Assembly: GCF_028421645.1 (NCBI RefSeq)
Contig: NZ_CP116887.1
Location: forward strand, 1,862,001 to 1,926,000
Length of the DNA: 64,000 nucleotides
Direction of reading: 5' to 3'
DNA from: Aneurinibacillus sp. Ricciae_BoGa-3
GTDB taxonomy: Bacteria > Bacillota > Bacilli > Aneurinibacillales > Aneurinibacillaceae
Position 1 is the first letter of the stretch. Each line of letters begins with the position of its first letter. The notes under the pieces were generated by a model that made no database searches, was not told the origin of the DNA, and was given only the letters and a program-made list of their open reading frames with translations. The translations under genes were made by a program, and so were the position numbers. Shown in pieces: positions 18,009-25,552 of this stretch.

Positions 18009-18875
18009 ATGGCAACTTTTAAAGACTTCCGTAATAGTGTAAAACCAAACTGGTGCCCAGGATGCGGAGACTTCTCTGTACAGGCAGCTATCCAGCGCGC
18101 TGCAGCTAATGTTGGACTCGAACCTGAACAATTAGCTGTTGTTTCCGGAATTGGATGTTCCGGCCGCATTTCCGGTTACATCAACGCTTACGGCCTGCAC
18201 GGTGTACATGGCCGCGCTCTTCCAATCGCACAAGGCCTTAAAATGGCGAATCGCGAGTTAACCGTAATCGCTTCCGGCGGCGACGGAGACGGCTTTGCAA
18301 TCGGGACAAGTCACACCATTCATGCCATGCGCCGCAACATCGATATGACATATATTGTCATGGATAACCAGATTTATGGCCTCACCAAAGGCCAGACTTC
18401 TCCGGTATCTGAGCTTGGTTTTGTAACAAAATCAACACCGAAAGGCTCGATTGAAGCACCGCTTTCACCGCTTGAAGTAGCTATGGCCGCAGGCGCATCT
18501 TTCGTGGCCCAAACGCTGTCAAGCGATATTAAAGGCATGGTAGATTTGATTGAAAAAGGCCTTCAACATAAAGGTTTCTCCTTCATCAACGTATTCAGTC
18601 CGTGCGTGACATTCAACAAAGTAAACACCTATGACTGGTACAAAGAACATGTGAAAAACCTGGGCGAAATCGAAGGCTATGATCCATCTAACCGCGTAAA
18701 TGCTATGCGCGTTTTAATGGAAAACGAGGGTATGGTCGCTGGCCTTATCTATCAAAACAATCAAAAGCAGCCTTATGAAACACTTGTAAAAGGTTTCCGT
18801 GAAGAAGGCCTGGCTAAGCAGGATCTTTCATTCAATTCAGATCGTTTCGCTGATTTAGTAAGTGAGTTTATGTAA
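18009..18875 (+). CDS. korB: 2-oxoacid:ferredoxin oxidoreductase, beta subunit
   Basis: 288 residues. It has the CxxC cluster ligands in WCPGCGDF (about residues 16-23), GCSGR (a further Cys), the thiamine-diphosphate motif GDGDGFAIGTSH (about 93-104) through MDNQIYGLTKGQTSPVS, and a fourth conserved Cys in FSPCVTFN. No ferredoxin-like delta domain is present, so an external ferredoxin must be the acceptor. It starts one base after korA, with GGAGCTG in the korA end as ribosome site, and is followed by a terminator. In B. subtilis this place holds tdh-kbl. Confidence 0.93.
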   Translation: MATFKDFRNSVKPNWCPGCGDFSVQAAIQRAAANVGLEPEQLAVVSGIGCSGRISGYINAYGLHGVHGRALPIAQGLKMANRELTVIASGGDGDGFAIGTSHTIHAMRRNIDMTYIVMDNQIYGLTKGQTSPVSELGFVTKSTPKGSIEAPLSPLEVAMAAGASFVAQTLSSDIKGMVDLIEKGLQHKGFSFINVFSPCVTFNKVNTYDWYKEHVKNLGEIEGYDPSNRVNAMRVLMENEGMVAGLIYQNNQKQPYETLVKGFREEGLAKQDLSFNSDRFADLVSEFM

Positions 18876-18886
18876 TAGTTTTTCCA

Positions 18887-18924
18887 AAACACCTGGTGCC
18901 TATGTGGTACAGGTGTTTTCTTAT
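18887..18924 (+). terminator. Rho-independent terminator after korB
   Basis: AAAACACCTG (18887-18896) and CAGGTGTTTT (18910-18919), a perfect 10-bp stem, then CTTATTT. Confidence 0.8.
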
Positions 18925-18991
18925 TTAAAGGAAAAATAAAAAGGGAAGAATGGAATACAGATATTGTTTGCTAAACAAGGGGTTGATAATT

Positions 18992-19732
18992 GTGAAAATT
19001 ACTGTTCTGGGCTATCAAACACCTGCGCCGGGTCCAGGTGGCGCCGGACCCGGGTATTTGCTGGAAACAAGCAGTGGCGTCCTTTTGCTTGACTGTGGCA
19101 GTGCGGTTTACGCCCGCCTCATGCAGTACTTCCCGGTTCACAAAATTGATGCGGTGCTTGTTTCACACTACCACCATGATCACGTTTGTGACATTCCGAT
19201 TCTCCAGTACGGTGCGCTGATGGCCTCCGTCCAGCAAAAGCTTACAAAACCCATTCCCGTATATGGCCCCCAAAGCCCGCAGGCATGGGCGGACAGAATG
19301 GCGTATGAAACCCATACCAAATTCCTTCCCATTGATGAACAGACCACGCTTGCGATCGGGGGCGTTTCTATTTCTTTTCATCGTACCCAGCACGCGGTGG
19401 AATGCTATGCCATGAAAATCAATGACGGGGTGCATACGATTGTTTATACCGCGGATACAGGGCCCGACACGGAGTGGAAAGATTTTGCGGATGAGTGTGA
19501 CCTGCTTATCTGTGAAGGCACTTTTACCACCGATATTGTTCCTGGCGGAAAGCGGGGGCATTTAACGGCGAAGGAAGCCACCGAGTTATCTGAGCGCGTA
19601 AAGGCAAAGCGCCTGCTTATTACCCATCTATCTCCCGATATTGCGCGTTCGGCTTATCTGGAGGATGCGAGAGGGGGATTTAGGGGAGAACTCAGCCTTG
19701 CAGATATCGGACAGGTGATTACCATTGAATAG
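18992..19732 (+). CDS. yhfI: MBL-fold metallohydrolase (YhfI-like)
   Basis: 246 residues from GTG 18992 with AAGGGG upstream; the longer TTG... reading from 18950 lacks a good ribosome site. The metallo-beta-lactamase signature HxHxDH appears as SHYHHDHVCD (about residues 58-67), with later metal ligands in RTQHAVEC, YTADTG and LLITHLSP. The layout (no C-terminal exosite) and GAGPGYLLE near the start resemble B. subtilis YhfI and the RNase Z-like hydrolases. Substrate unknown. It shares a two-way terminator with the convergent small gene downstream. Confidence 0.85.
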   Translation: MKITVLGYQTPAPGPGGAGPGYLLETSSGVLLLDCGSAVYARLMQYFPVHKIDAVLVSHYHHDHVCDIPILQYGALMASVQQKLTKPIPVYGPQSPQAWADRMAYETHTKFLPIDEQTTLAIGGVSISFHRTQHAVECYAMKINDGVHTIVYTADTGPDTEWKDFADECDLLICEGTFTTDIVPGGKRGHLTAKEATELSERVKAKRLLITHLSPDIARSAYLEDARGGFRGELSLADIGQVITIE

Positions 19733-19786
19733 AACATGCTGGGTTTATCAATATGTACAGGTCAATGGCATATAAAACTGTAAGTC

Positions 19787-19820
19787 AAGGAGGGATCCAT
19801 CGGATCCCTCCCTTTATTTT
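19787..19820. terminator. Bidirectional terminator between yhfI and the small minus-strand gene
   Basis: GGAGGGATCC (19789-19798) and GGATCCCTCC (19802-19811) form a perfect 10-bp stem with a 3-base loop. CTTTATTTT follows on the plus strand, serving yhfI; on the minus strand it lies immediately after the stop codon of the opposing gene. Confidence 0.75.
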
Positions 19821-20025
19821 ATGCCCGTCCTCCGCCTGCTTTTCCAATCTTACGCTGAAATGGAACTTTACTTGTCTTCACACCGGCATTATGGCGTCCA
19901 GTCGGCTGATTTTCCTGTAAATGCGCCTCTCGGGGGCTTGGATGACCGGGTAGTTTATAGAGATTATCCAATGCAAACTCAGCCCGGTCATGTTCCTTTC
20001 TGTTCCTAAAATGCAGATTGGCCAA
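19819..20025 (-). CDS. Small basic hydrophilic protein, unknown
   Basis: 68 residues from a TTG at 20025-20023 (an upstream GTG at 20034 is possible). On the minus strand GGAGGTGA lies six bases before the TTG, a nearly ideal ribosome site. The product is rich in Arg, His, Lys, Asn and Gly, without hydrophobic segments (ANLHFRNRKEHDRAEF at the start, KIGKAGGGRA at the end). Composition and size are like minor small acid-soluble spore proteins or other small sporulation proteins, but I do not recognise a named family. A shared terminator directly follows its stop. I think it is a real gene of unknown function. Confidence 0.6.
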   Translation of the reverse strand: MANLHFRNRKEHDRAEFALDNLYKLPGHPSPREAHLQENQPTGRHNAGVKTSKVPFQRKIGKAGGGRA

Positions 20026-20294
20026 GGGATTCACCTCCAGGGTTGTTCGGGGCGTAGGTATAGTATATCCTTCAGGTCAAGAGCTACAGGTGTTAATATT
20101 TACATACGCTGCTGCAGGCGGTTCAGGTTCCAAAGATACGCATGGCGATTGTGCAACGATTGCATCGTTAGGGATTTTATACTTGAAACCTTTACCTTTA
20201 ATAGGTATAATCACCTGTGTTAATTAGTTTTTTTTAGCTATACATACTTAATTTACAGATTAGGAAACCGTTGACATAAACAGGAGGTTGTGAA

Positions 20295-20657
20295 ATGGGA
20301 AAAAGAATTTTAATTGTGGATGATGCGTCCTTTATGCGGATGGTGATTAAAGGATTTTTAACAAAAAATGGTTATGAAGTGGCAGATGAGGCAGCCAATG
20401 GCGAAGAGGCGGTTGCCAAATATAAAGCTGTAAACCCGGATCTTGTGACAATGGATATTACGATGCCGGAGATGGATGGCATTCAAGCGGTTAAAGAAAT
20501 ACGCAAGATCGACAGCAATGCAAAGATTATCATGTGTTCTGCGATGGGCCAGCAGGACATGGTCGTGCAGGCCATTCAGGCTGGAGCTAGGGATTTTGTG
20601 GTGAAACCTTTTCAAGAGGAGCGGGTTATTGAAGCCATTAAAAAGGTTATCGATTGA
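20295..20657 (+). CDS. cheY: CheY-type single-domain response regulator
   Basis: 120 residues. Receiver-domain residues are in place: acidic pair in LIVDDAS (9-10), phospho-acceptor Asp in TMDITMPEMDG (about residue 54), the Ser/Thr of MCSAMG and Lys in VVKPF (about 104). The SFMRMVIKGFL helix is typical of CheY of Gram-positive bacteria. No output domain. AGGAGG upstream of ATG. A CheX-like gene follows 30 bases later, suggesting a chemotaxis phosphorelay pair separated from the main che operon. Confidence 0.9.
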   Translation: MGKRILIVDDASFMRMVIKGFLTKNGYEVADEAANGEEAVAKYKAVNPDLVTMDITMPEMDGIQAVKEIRKIDSNAKIIMCSAMGQQDMVVQAIQAGARDFVVKPFQEERVIEAIKKVID

Positions 20658-20687
20658 TAAGTTAACAGGACATAAGGAGGGGAAGGT

Positions 20688-21143
20688 ATGCAGGCTAAGC
20701 AAATTAATGGTATTTTAAATGGCACCCGGAATGTACTTGAAGGCCATCTAAGCTTGAATGTAGAACCAGGCAACCCAACTCTTGAGGTAAATCCGGTCCT
20801 CTCGGGCCAGGTTTCGGTTATTGTTGGGATGACGGGAAAAATAAAGGTCGATTTAATCCTGGGCATGTCGCAGGAAACGACGAAGATGATTATAGGCCGC
20901 ATGTTTGGCGGGATGGAAATAAGTGAAATTGACGACATGGGCTGGAGCGCTTTTTCCGAGTTTGGAAACTGGGTCGGCGCTGGCTGCTGTACGGAATTAT
21001 CCAATCTTGGATTCGATGTGAATATCACACCACCTATTATAAATGAAGGCCAATCACGTTTTCGCTCGGCAAATCAATTCATCAGTATTCCATTTCAACT
21101 CGATAGTCATGAAATCATGATTCACATAAGCACTCAGGATTAA
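20688..21143 (+). CDS. cheX: CheX-like chemotaxis phosphatase
   Basis: 151 residues. The CheC/CheX/FliY-type phosphatase signature ExxN is in WSAFSEFGNWVGAG (about residues 84-97), after a beta-rich N-terminal half (LSGQVSVIVGMTGKIKVDLILGM). A single ExxN motif and the small size fit CheX, which dephosphorylates CheY-P. Placement right behind cheY supports this. ATG start with AAGGAGGGGAAGG upstream. It is followed by a terminator, so cheY-cheX is a two-gene unit. Confidence 0.85.
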   Translation: MQAKQINGILNGTRNVLEGHLSLNVEPGNPTLEVNPVLSGQVSVIVGMTGKIKVDLILGMSQETTKMIIGRMFGGMEISEIDDMGWSAFSEFGNWVGAGCCTELSNLGFDVNITPPIINEGQSRFRSANQFISIPFQLDSHEIMIHISTQD

Positions 21144-21165
21144 AACTACAACCCCGAAACAATGG

Positions 21166-21199
21166 AAACTCCCGTTAAGCTAGCGGGAGTTTTCTTTAT
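21166..21199 (+). terminator. Rho-independent terminator after cheX
   Basis: AAACTCCCG (21166-21174) and CGGGAGTTT (21184-21192), perfect 9-bp stem, then TTCTTTATT. Confidence 0.8.
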
Positions 21200-21296
21200 T
21201 CTTAGTGTGCCTTCTGCTATAATAAATGAGTTAAAAACTAATATAACCTGTGTGGATAAATAGAAAGGAAATTGCAGAATGAAAAAGGAGCCAACC

Positions 21297-22781
21297 ATGA
21301 ACTCTTCGGACACTAAATCCGCCAGAGAAAAGGATTATTCACGTTATTTTATTGCGCCTGACTTAAAAGAGGCCAAAAAACGTGGCAAGCAGGATATTCA
21401 AGTTGTGCAATTTAACGGAATCGATGATGAATTGAGAAAAATTGGACGGGGAAAGAAATTCCTCATGCGCACATACGGCTGCCAGGCGAACGAGCATGAC
21501 AGTGAAACGATTGCCGGGCTGCTTGGCCAGATGGGCTATACCCCAACGGAAGAGGAAGCGCAGGCAGATATTATTCTCTTCAACACGTGTGCGATACGTG
21601 AAAATGCGGAAGATAAAGTGTTTGGGGAGATCGGTCGGCTCAAACACCTGAAGCGAGAAAAACCTGACCTAGTTCTTGGCGTATGCGGCTGTATGTCACA
21701 AGAAGAAGCGGTAGTGAACCGCATCCTAAAAAGCTATCCCCATGTGGACTTGATTTTTGGTACGCACAATATCCACAGACTGCCTGTTCTTTTAAAGGAC
21801 GCACTGTATAGTAAAGAGATGGTCGTTGAAGTTTGGTCCAAAGAGGGCGATGTTGTAGAAAACATGCCAAAGGTTCGCGAAAACGGGCTAAAAGCGTGGG
21901 TAAATATTATGTACGGCTGTGATAAGTTCTGCACGTACTGTATCGTCCCTTACACGCGCGGAAAAGAACGAAGCCGCCGGCCGGAGGATGTTATTGCAGA
22001 GGTGCGGGATTTAGCGCGCCAGGGTTATAAAGAAATAACGCTCCTTGGTCAGAATGTTAATGCGTATGGCAAAGACTTCGAAGACATCGAATACGGTTTT
22101 GGCGATCTAATGGATGAGATCCATAAAATTGATATTCCGCGGGTCCGCTTCACGACGAGCCATCCCCGTGATTTTGACGATCGCCTGATCGAAGTGCTTG
22201 CGAAGAAGGGTAACATGGTCGAACATATTCATCTTCCTGTGCAATCAGGCAGCTCCGAAGTGTTGAAAATCATGGCGCGTAAATACACGCGGGAACAATA
22301 CCTGGATCTGGTTAGCCGAATTAAAACAGCGATCCCGGATGTAGTGCTTTCCACAGATATTATTGTAGGTTTTCCTGGCGAAACGGAAGAGCAATTCCAG
22401 GAGACGCTGTCTCTTGTGGAAGAAGTTGGTTTTGATTCCGCCTACACCTTTATTTATTCGCCACGCGAAGGTACCCCGGCTGCGGTCATGGAGGATAATG
22501 TGCCAATCGCTGAGAAAAAGGATCGCCTGTATCGACTCATGGACGTGGTCAACAGACTGGGCAGAGAGAAGAATGAAGCGCTGCGCGGGCAGGTCGTTGA
22601 AGTGTTGGTTGAAGGCGAAAGCAAAAATAATCCCGACGTCCTCGCCGGCAGAACGAGAACAAACAAACTTATACACTTTACAGGCTCGAAGGAATTAATT
22701 GGCCAGTTTACCCACGTAAAAATTACCGAGCCTCAGACTTGGACTTTGAAGGGCGAACTGCTTGCAACAGTGGAGGTGTAG
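21297..22781 (+). CDS. miaB: tRNA-2-methylthio-N6-dimethylallyladenosine synthase MiaB
   Basis: 494 residues from ATG 21297, chosen because AAGGAG lies six bases upstream; ATG 21279 with a weaker AAAGGA is the alternative. An N-terminal UPF0004 domain ([36 protein letters not shown]), a radical-SAM CxxxCxxC in [16 protein letters not shown] (about residues 205-220) and a C-terminal TRAM domain. It adds the 2-methylthio group to i6A37 of tRNAs. The long N-terminal extension is usual in Bacillales MiaB. ymcA follows after 7 bases, as in B. subtilis. Confidence 0.95.
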   Translation: MNSSDTKSAREKDYSRYFIAPDLKEAKKRGKQDIQVVQFNGIDDELRKIGRGKKFLMRTYGCQANEHDSETIAGLLGQMGYTPTEEEAQADIILFNTCAIRENAEDKVFGEIGRLKHLKREKPDLVLGVCGCMSQEEAVVNRILKSYPHVDLIFGTHNIHRLPVLLKDALYSKEMVVEVWSKEGDVVENMPKVRENGLKAWVNIMYGCDKFCTYCIVPYTRGKERSRRPEDVIAEVRDLARQGYKEITLLGQNVNAYGKDFEDIEYGFGDLMDEIHKIDIPRVRFTTSHPRDFDDRLIEVLAKKGNMVEHIHLPVQSGSSEVLKIMARKYTREQYLDLVSRIKTAIPDVVLSTDIIVGFPGETEEQFQETLSLVEEVGFDSAYTFIYSPREGTPAAVMEDNVPIAEKKDRLYRLMDVVNRLGREKNEALRGQVVEVLVEGESKNNPDVLAGRTRTNKLIHFTGSKELIGQFTHVKITEPQTWTLKGELLATVEV

Positions 22782-22788
22782 TCATCCT

Positions 22789-23220
22789 ATGGAGGAGAAG
22801 AAAGACAGTGCGCCGGATTATGCCAACGTCCTCAACCAGGCGCGTGAGCTCGCCGACATCATTGCCAATTCTGAAGAAGTTGCCCGCTTTAAGCAGGCGG
22901 AACAGAAGGTCAACGGCAATGCAAAAGTGCAAGGGCTTATTGAATCGATTAAACAGAAGCAGAAACAACTGGTTGCACTGGAGCATCGGCGCAGTTATGA
23001 CTTGATTCCTCAGGTAGAGAAAGAACTGCAGAAACTGCAAGATGAGCTGGACGCCATTCCGATTGTCCAGGAATTTCAGCAGACGCAGGAAGATATTAAT
23101 GAACTTCTCCAGCTGGTAACGAGGGTTATCGCAAACACCGTGTCGGACAAAATCATCGTCTCTACCGGTGGAGACCCCCTTTATAATGAAACGGACTCCC
23201 CACGGGCAAAGCGGGACTGA
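22789..23220 (+). CDS. ymcA: YlbF/YmcA family protein, RicA
   Basis: 143 residues, nearly all helical and charged, starting MEEKKDSAPDYANVL at ATG 22789 (a GGAGGTG about 11 bases upstream overlaps the miaB end). In B. subtilis RicA (YmcA) forms a complex with YlbF and YaaT that carries Fe-S clusters and affects RNase Y maturation activity, competence, biofilms and sporulation. The miaB-ymcA-cotE order is conserved. The C-terminal acidic/basic tail is variable. A terminator follows. Confidence 0.9.
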   Translation: MEEKKDSAPDYANVLNQARELADIIANSEEVARFKQAEQKVNGNAKVQGLIESIKQKQKQLVALEHRRSYDLIPQVEKELQKLQDELDAIPIVQEFQQTQEDINELLQLVTRVIANTVSDKIIVSTGGDPLYNETDSPRAKRD

Positions 23221-23271
23221 TAGCAAAAACCAAAAGCAGCAGCAAAACGGCATAACCGGCATGAACGGTAG

Positions 23272-23308
23272 AAAGCCCGGAACCTCTCAGGTTTCCGGGC
23301 TTTTTTTC
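23272..23308 (+). terminator. Rho-independent terminator after ymcA
   Basis: AAAGCCCGGAACC and GGTTTCCGGGCTTT form a 13-bp stem with one bulge and a short loop, then TTTTTTT. Confidence 0.85.
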
Positions 23309-23351
23309 ACCCATTACATGCGCATTGCATACGAATAATTATCAGCATTTG

Positions 23352-23382
23352 CCCATAGATGGGCTGCAGGGATCATATAAAC
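23352..23382 (+). promoter_or_regulatory. Possible mother-cell (sigma-E type) promoter for cotE
   Basis: CATATAAAC (23374-23382) resembles the sigma-E -10 CATACAHT, with CCCATAGA (23352-23359) 14 bases upstream as a weak -35. cotE in B. subtilis is transcribed by sigma-E and sigma-K. The match is imperfect. Confidence 0.35.
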
Positions 23383-23451
23383 GAGTAGCACCCGTGACAG
23401 GTGCCCTGCATACAAATGTACTGTGTAATGCAGCATGGAGGAGGTAACAAA

Positions 23452-24009
23452 ATGTCGAGTTCAAGCACAGAGAAACAAAGGCAATGCCGGGAGATTCTCA
23501 CCAAAGCTGTCTGCGGCAAAGGTCGAAAGTACTCTACTGGCACGCACTCCGTTACCCCATCCCATCATTCACTGACAATTCTAGGCTGCTGGGTCATGAA
23601 TCATGTCTACAAAGCCGTGAAAGTCGGGGAAACGGTAGAAGTTAACGGGTCGTATGAGGTCAATATCTGGTACAGCTACAACAACAATACAGAAACAACA
23701 GTCCAGAAAGAAACCGTGAAATTTAACGATTCCGTTCCGCTGTCTTATTATGACAGCAACTGCCGCGGTGATGTGGAGGTAACAGCCCGCGTATCGCAGG
23801 AACCTCACGCCGTAGAAGCTAAACTGGCCGGGGGAAAAATTATCATTATCGTGGAGCGGGAGTACAGCGTAGAGGTAGTCGGGGAAACAAAACTTTGCGT
23901 AGTTGTCTGCGATAAATGCAACGATGACTATAAAGAAGAGTTCTATGTAGAATCGTTCGCTGACCCGGATGAATTTGACGAGTTTGACCCGGACGCATTT
24001 ATTGACTAA
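23452..24009 (+). CDS. cotE: Outer spore coat morphogenetic protein CotE
   Basis: 185 residues from ATG 23452 behind GAGGAGGTAAC. The core (CREILTKAVCGKGRKYS, ILGCWVMNHVYKA, VNGSYEVNIWYSYNNNT) and the very acidic Asp/Glu/Phe tail (DPDEFDEFDPDAFID) are typical of CotE, the scaffold that recruits outer coat proteins around the forespore. Its presence confirms an endospore former. Position before mutS is the normal one, except that one gene is inserted between. Confidence 0.96.
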   Translation: MSSSSTEKQRQCREILTKAVCGKGRKYSTGTHSVTPSHHSLTILGCWVMNHVYKAVKVGETVEVNGSYEVNIWYSYNNNTETTVQKETVKFNDSVPLSYYDSNCRGDVEVTARVSQEPHAVEAKLAGGKIIIIVEREYSVEVVGETKLCVVVCDKCNDDYKEEFYVESFADPDEFDEFDPDAFID

Positions 24010-24010
24010 T

Positions 24011-24046
24011 AAAAGGGAGGCAGTCCCCTCCCTTTTTCTTTCTTTG
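24011..24046 (+). terminator. Rho-independent terminator after cotE
   Basis: AAAAGGGAGG (24011-24020) and CCTCCCTTTTT (24027-24037) stem with a 6-base loop, then CTTTC. Confidence 0.8.
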
Positions 24047-24073
24047 CTTCTACATAGAAAGGGTGCGGATATT

Positions 24074-25552
24074 ATGAAGATTTACGTACTGCACAGCGGC
24101 CAGCCATCAGCCAGGCGGCTGGCCCATCATCTGGGATGCGCGTCAGGTACAGAACTGCCTGAACAGGCACCGCCTGTTATCGTTCAGTGGGGCAATGCAG
24201 GCTTATCACGTTCTTTTGGCTGTATACTAAATGGAAGTTTAGCGATTCGGCTGGCAATGAATTGCAGGTTGCGGGAACGCCTCCTTTCCTTAAATGCAAT
24301 CCCGGTTCTTGGAATGCAGGAGAAGGCACACACGATCCGTCGGTATCATGCCATTGTATTTCAGCAGGAGGTTGTTGCCCTCTATAAGGCTTCTGGCATA
24401 TCGCTGCGCGAATATGCCAGGCCGGCTCCGCAGGACGAACTATATAAAGAGATCGATCTGAATGTATCCAGCCGTGAGTTACGCTATATTATGCAATTTG
24501 CTGTGCGAAGTGTATACTGCCTTGGCCTGGATTTCGCGTGTGTACAGTTTGGTGTGCGCAGTGACGGCGGCATTCGTGTGCTTGATGTGATGCCCGCTTT
24601 TTCCATGCACGATGATTTGGCTGTCCGAATGGCAGAGCTCATTGCGGCTTTTGCCAATCGCTACACAGAGGATCAGTCAACGACAATTATATTTGGAGCC
24701 GACCCGGAGTTTATGCTTGCGGATTCGAGTGGCCGCATGCTGTCCGCCTCCGAATTTTTCCCGCGCTTCGGTAGGGTAGGCTGCGACCGGGTTGTACAGC
24801 GAGATCAGAATTCGCCAAACTCCCTGCCAGTCGCCGAATTGAGGCCGGAGCCTGCCGCTACACCTAAGGATTTATTTCGCAATTTGTACCGAGCGATGCT
24901 GTTAGGCATTAAAAAGACAGCTCCGTCCGATGCCGTGTGGTTGGCAGGGGGGATGCCGTTTGCTGGTTATCCGCTGGGCGGGCACATTCATTTTAGCGGA
25001 ATTGCCCCTAATTCACAGCTGCTCCGTGCCTTAGATACGTACCTGGCTCTGCCGGTCTTTATGCTTGAGGGGGAAGGATCTATGAGTAGAAGGCCCCGCT
25101 ATGGATTTCCCGGTGACTTTAGAAAAGCTGAACATGGGGGCTTCGAATATCGTTCCCTGCCCAGCTGGCTTTGCTCGCCGAAAGCTACCCGCGGCATATT
25201 TGCGCTGTCCGTGTTGATTGCAGCGTCCTACAGGTCGCTTAAAAAAAATCTTTTTATCTACCCTTCGGTGCAACGTGCCTTTTTTACTGGAAGCAAAATA
25301 GAGATCGCCAGGTATATACCGGATATATGGGAGGAGATAGAAGCGCTCCCTCTTTATGGAGATTATATGGATTATCTCTCCCCGTTTAAGCATCAGATAT
25401 GGGGGGCAGACGCCTGGGAGGAGGGAGAAGACATCCGCCTTGCCTGGAAGCTTCCACCTTATAACAATTGGTACATCCCAAACACTCCCACCGGACTGTG
25501 TTATAATACGGAAGGAAACATGCCCGAACAGGAGAGAGAAGTATATGGCTAA
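24074..25552 (+). CDS. Putative amidoligase (COOH-NH2 ligase type 2) domain protein
   Basis: 492 residues. The C-terminal half carries hallmarks of the amidoligase family: FGADPEFMLAD (about residues 220-230), the ELRPEP element, GGHIHFSG (about 305-312) and EYRSLPSWL (about 350-358), forming an ATP-using glutamine-synthetase-like site for peptide or amide bonds. The N-terminal 190 residues look like a degenerate ATP-grasp region of the YheC/YheD kind. Substrate unknown; a spore-surface or peptide-tagging role is an inference from the neighbour cotE. ATG 24074 with AAAGGGTGCGG upstream. Its last 8 bases overlap the mutS start, so mutS is translationally coupled to it. Confidence 0.8.
   Translation: MKIYVLHSGQPSARRLAHHLGCASGTELPEQAPPVIVQWGNAGLSRSFGCILNGSLAIRLAMNCRLRERLLSLNAIPVLGMQEKAHTIRRYHAIVFQQEVVALYKASGISLREYARPAPQDELYKEIDLNVSSRELRYIMQFAVRSVYCLGLDFACVQFGVRSDGGIRVLDVMPAFSMHDDLAVRMAELIAAFANRYTEDQSTTIIFGADPEFMLADSSGRMLSASEFFPRFGRVGCDRVVQRDQNSPNSLPVAELRPEPAATPKDLFRNLYRAMLLGIKKTAPSDAVWLAGGMPFAGYPLGGHIHFSGIAPNSQLLRALDTYLALPVFMLEGEGSMSRRPRYGFPGDFRKAEHGGFEYRSLPSWLCSPKATRGIFALSVLIAASYRSLKKNLFIYPSVQRAFFTGSKIEIARYIPDIWEEIEALPLYGDYMDYLSPFKHQIWGADAWEEGEDIRLAWKLPPYNNWYIPNTPTGLCYNTEGNMPEQEREVYG

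Noticed and set aside
20018-20227. 69-codon ORF opposite the small minus-strand gene
   Set aside because: Overlaps the promoter side of the minus-strand gene; ribosome site and composition are poor.
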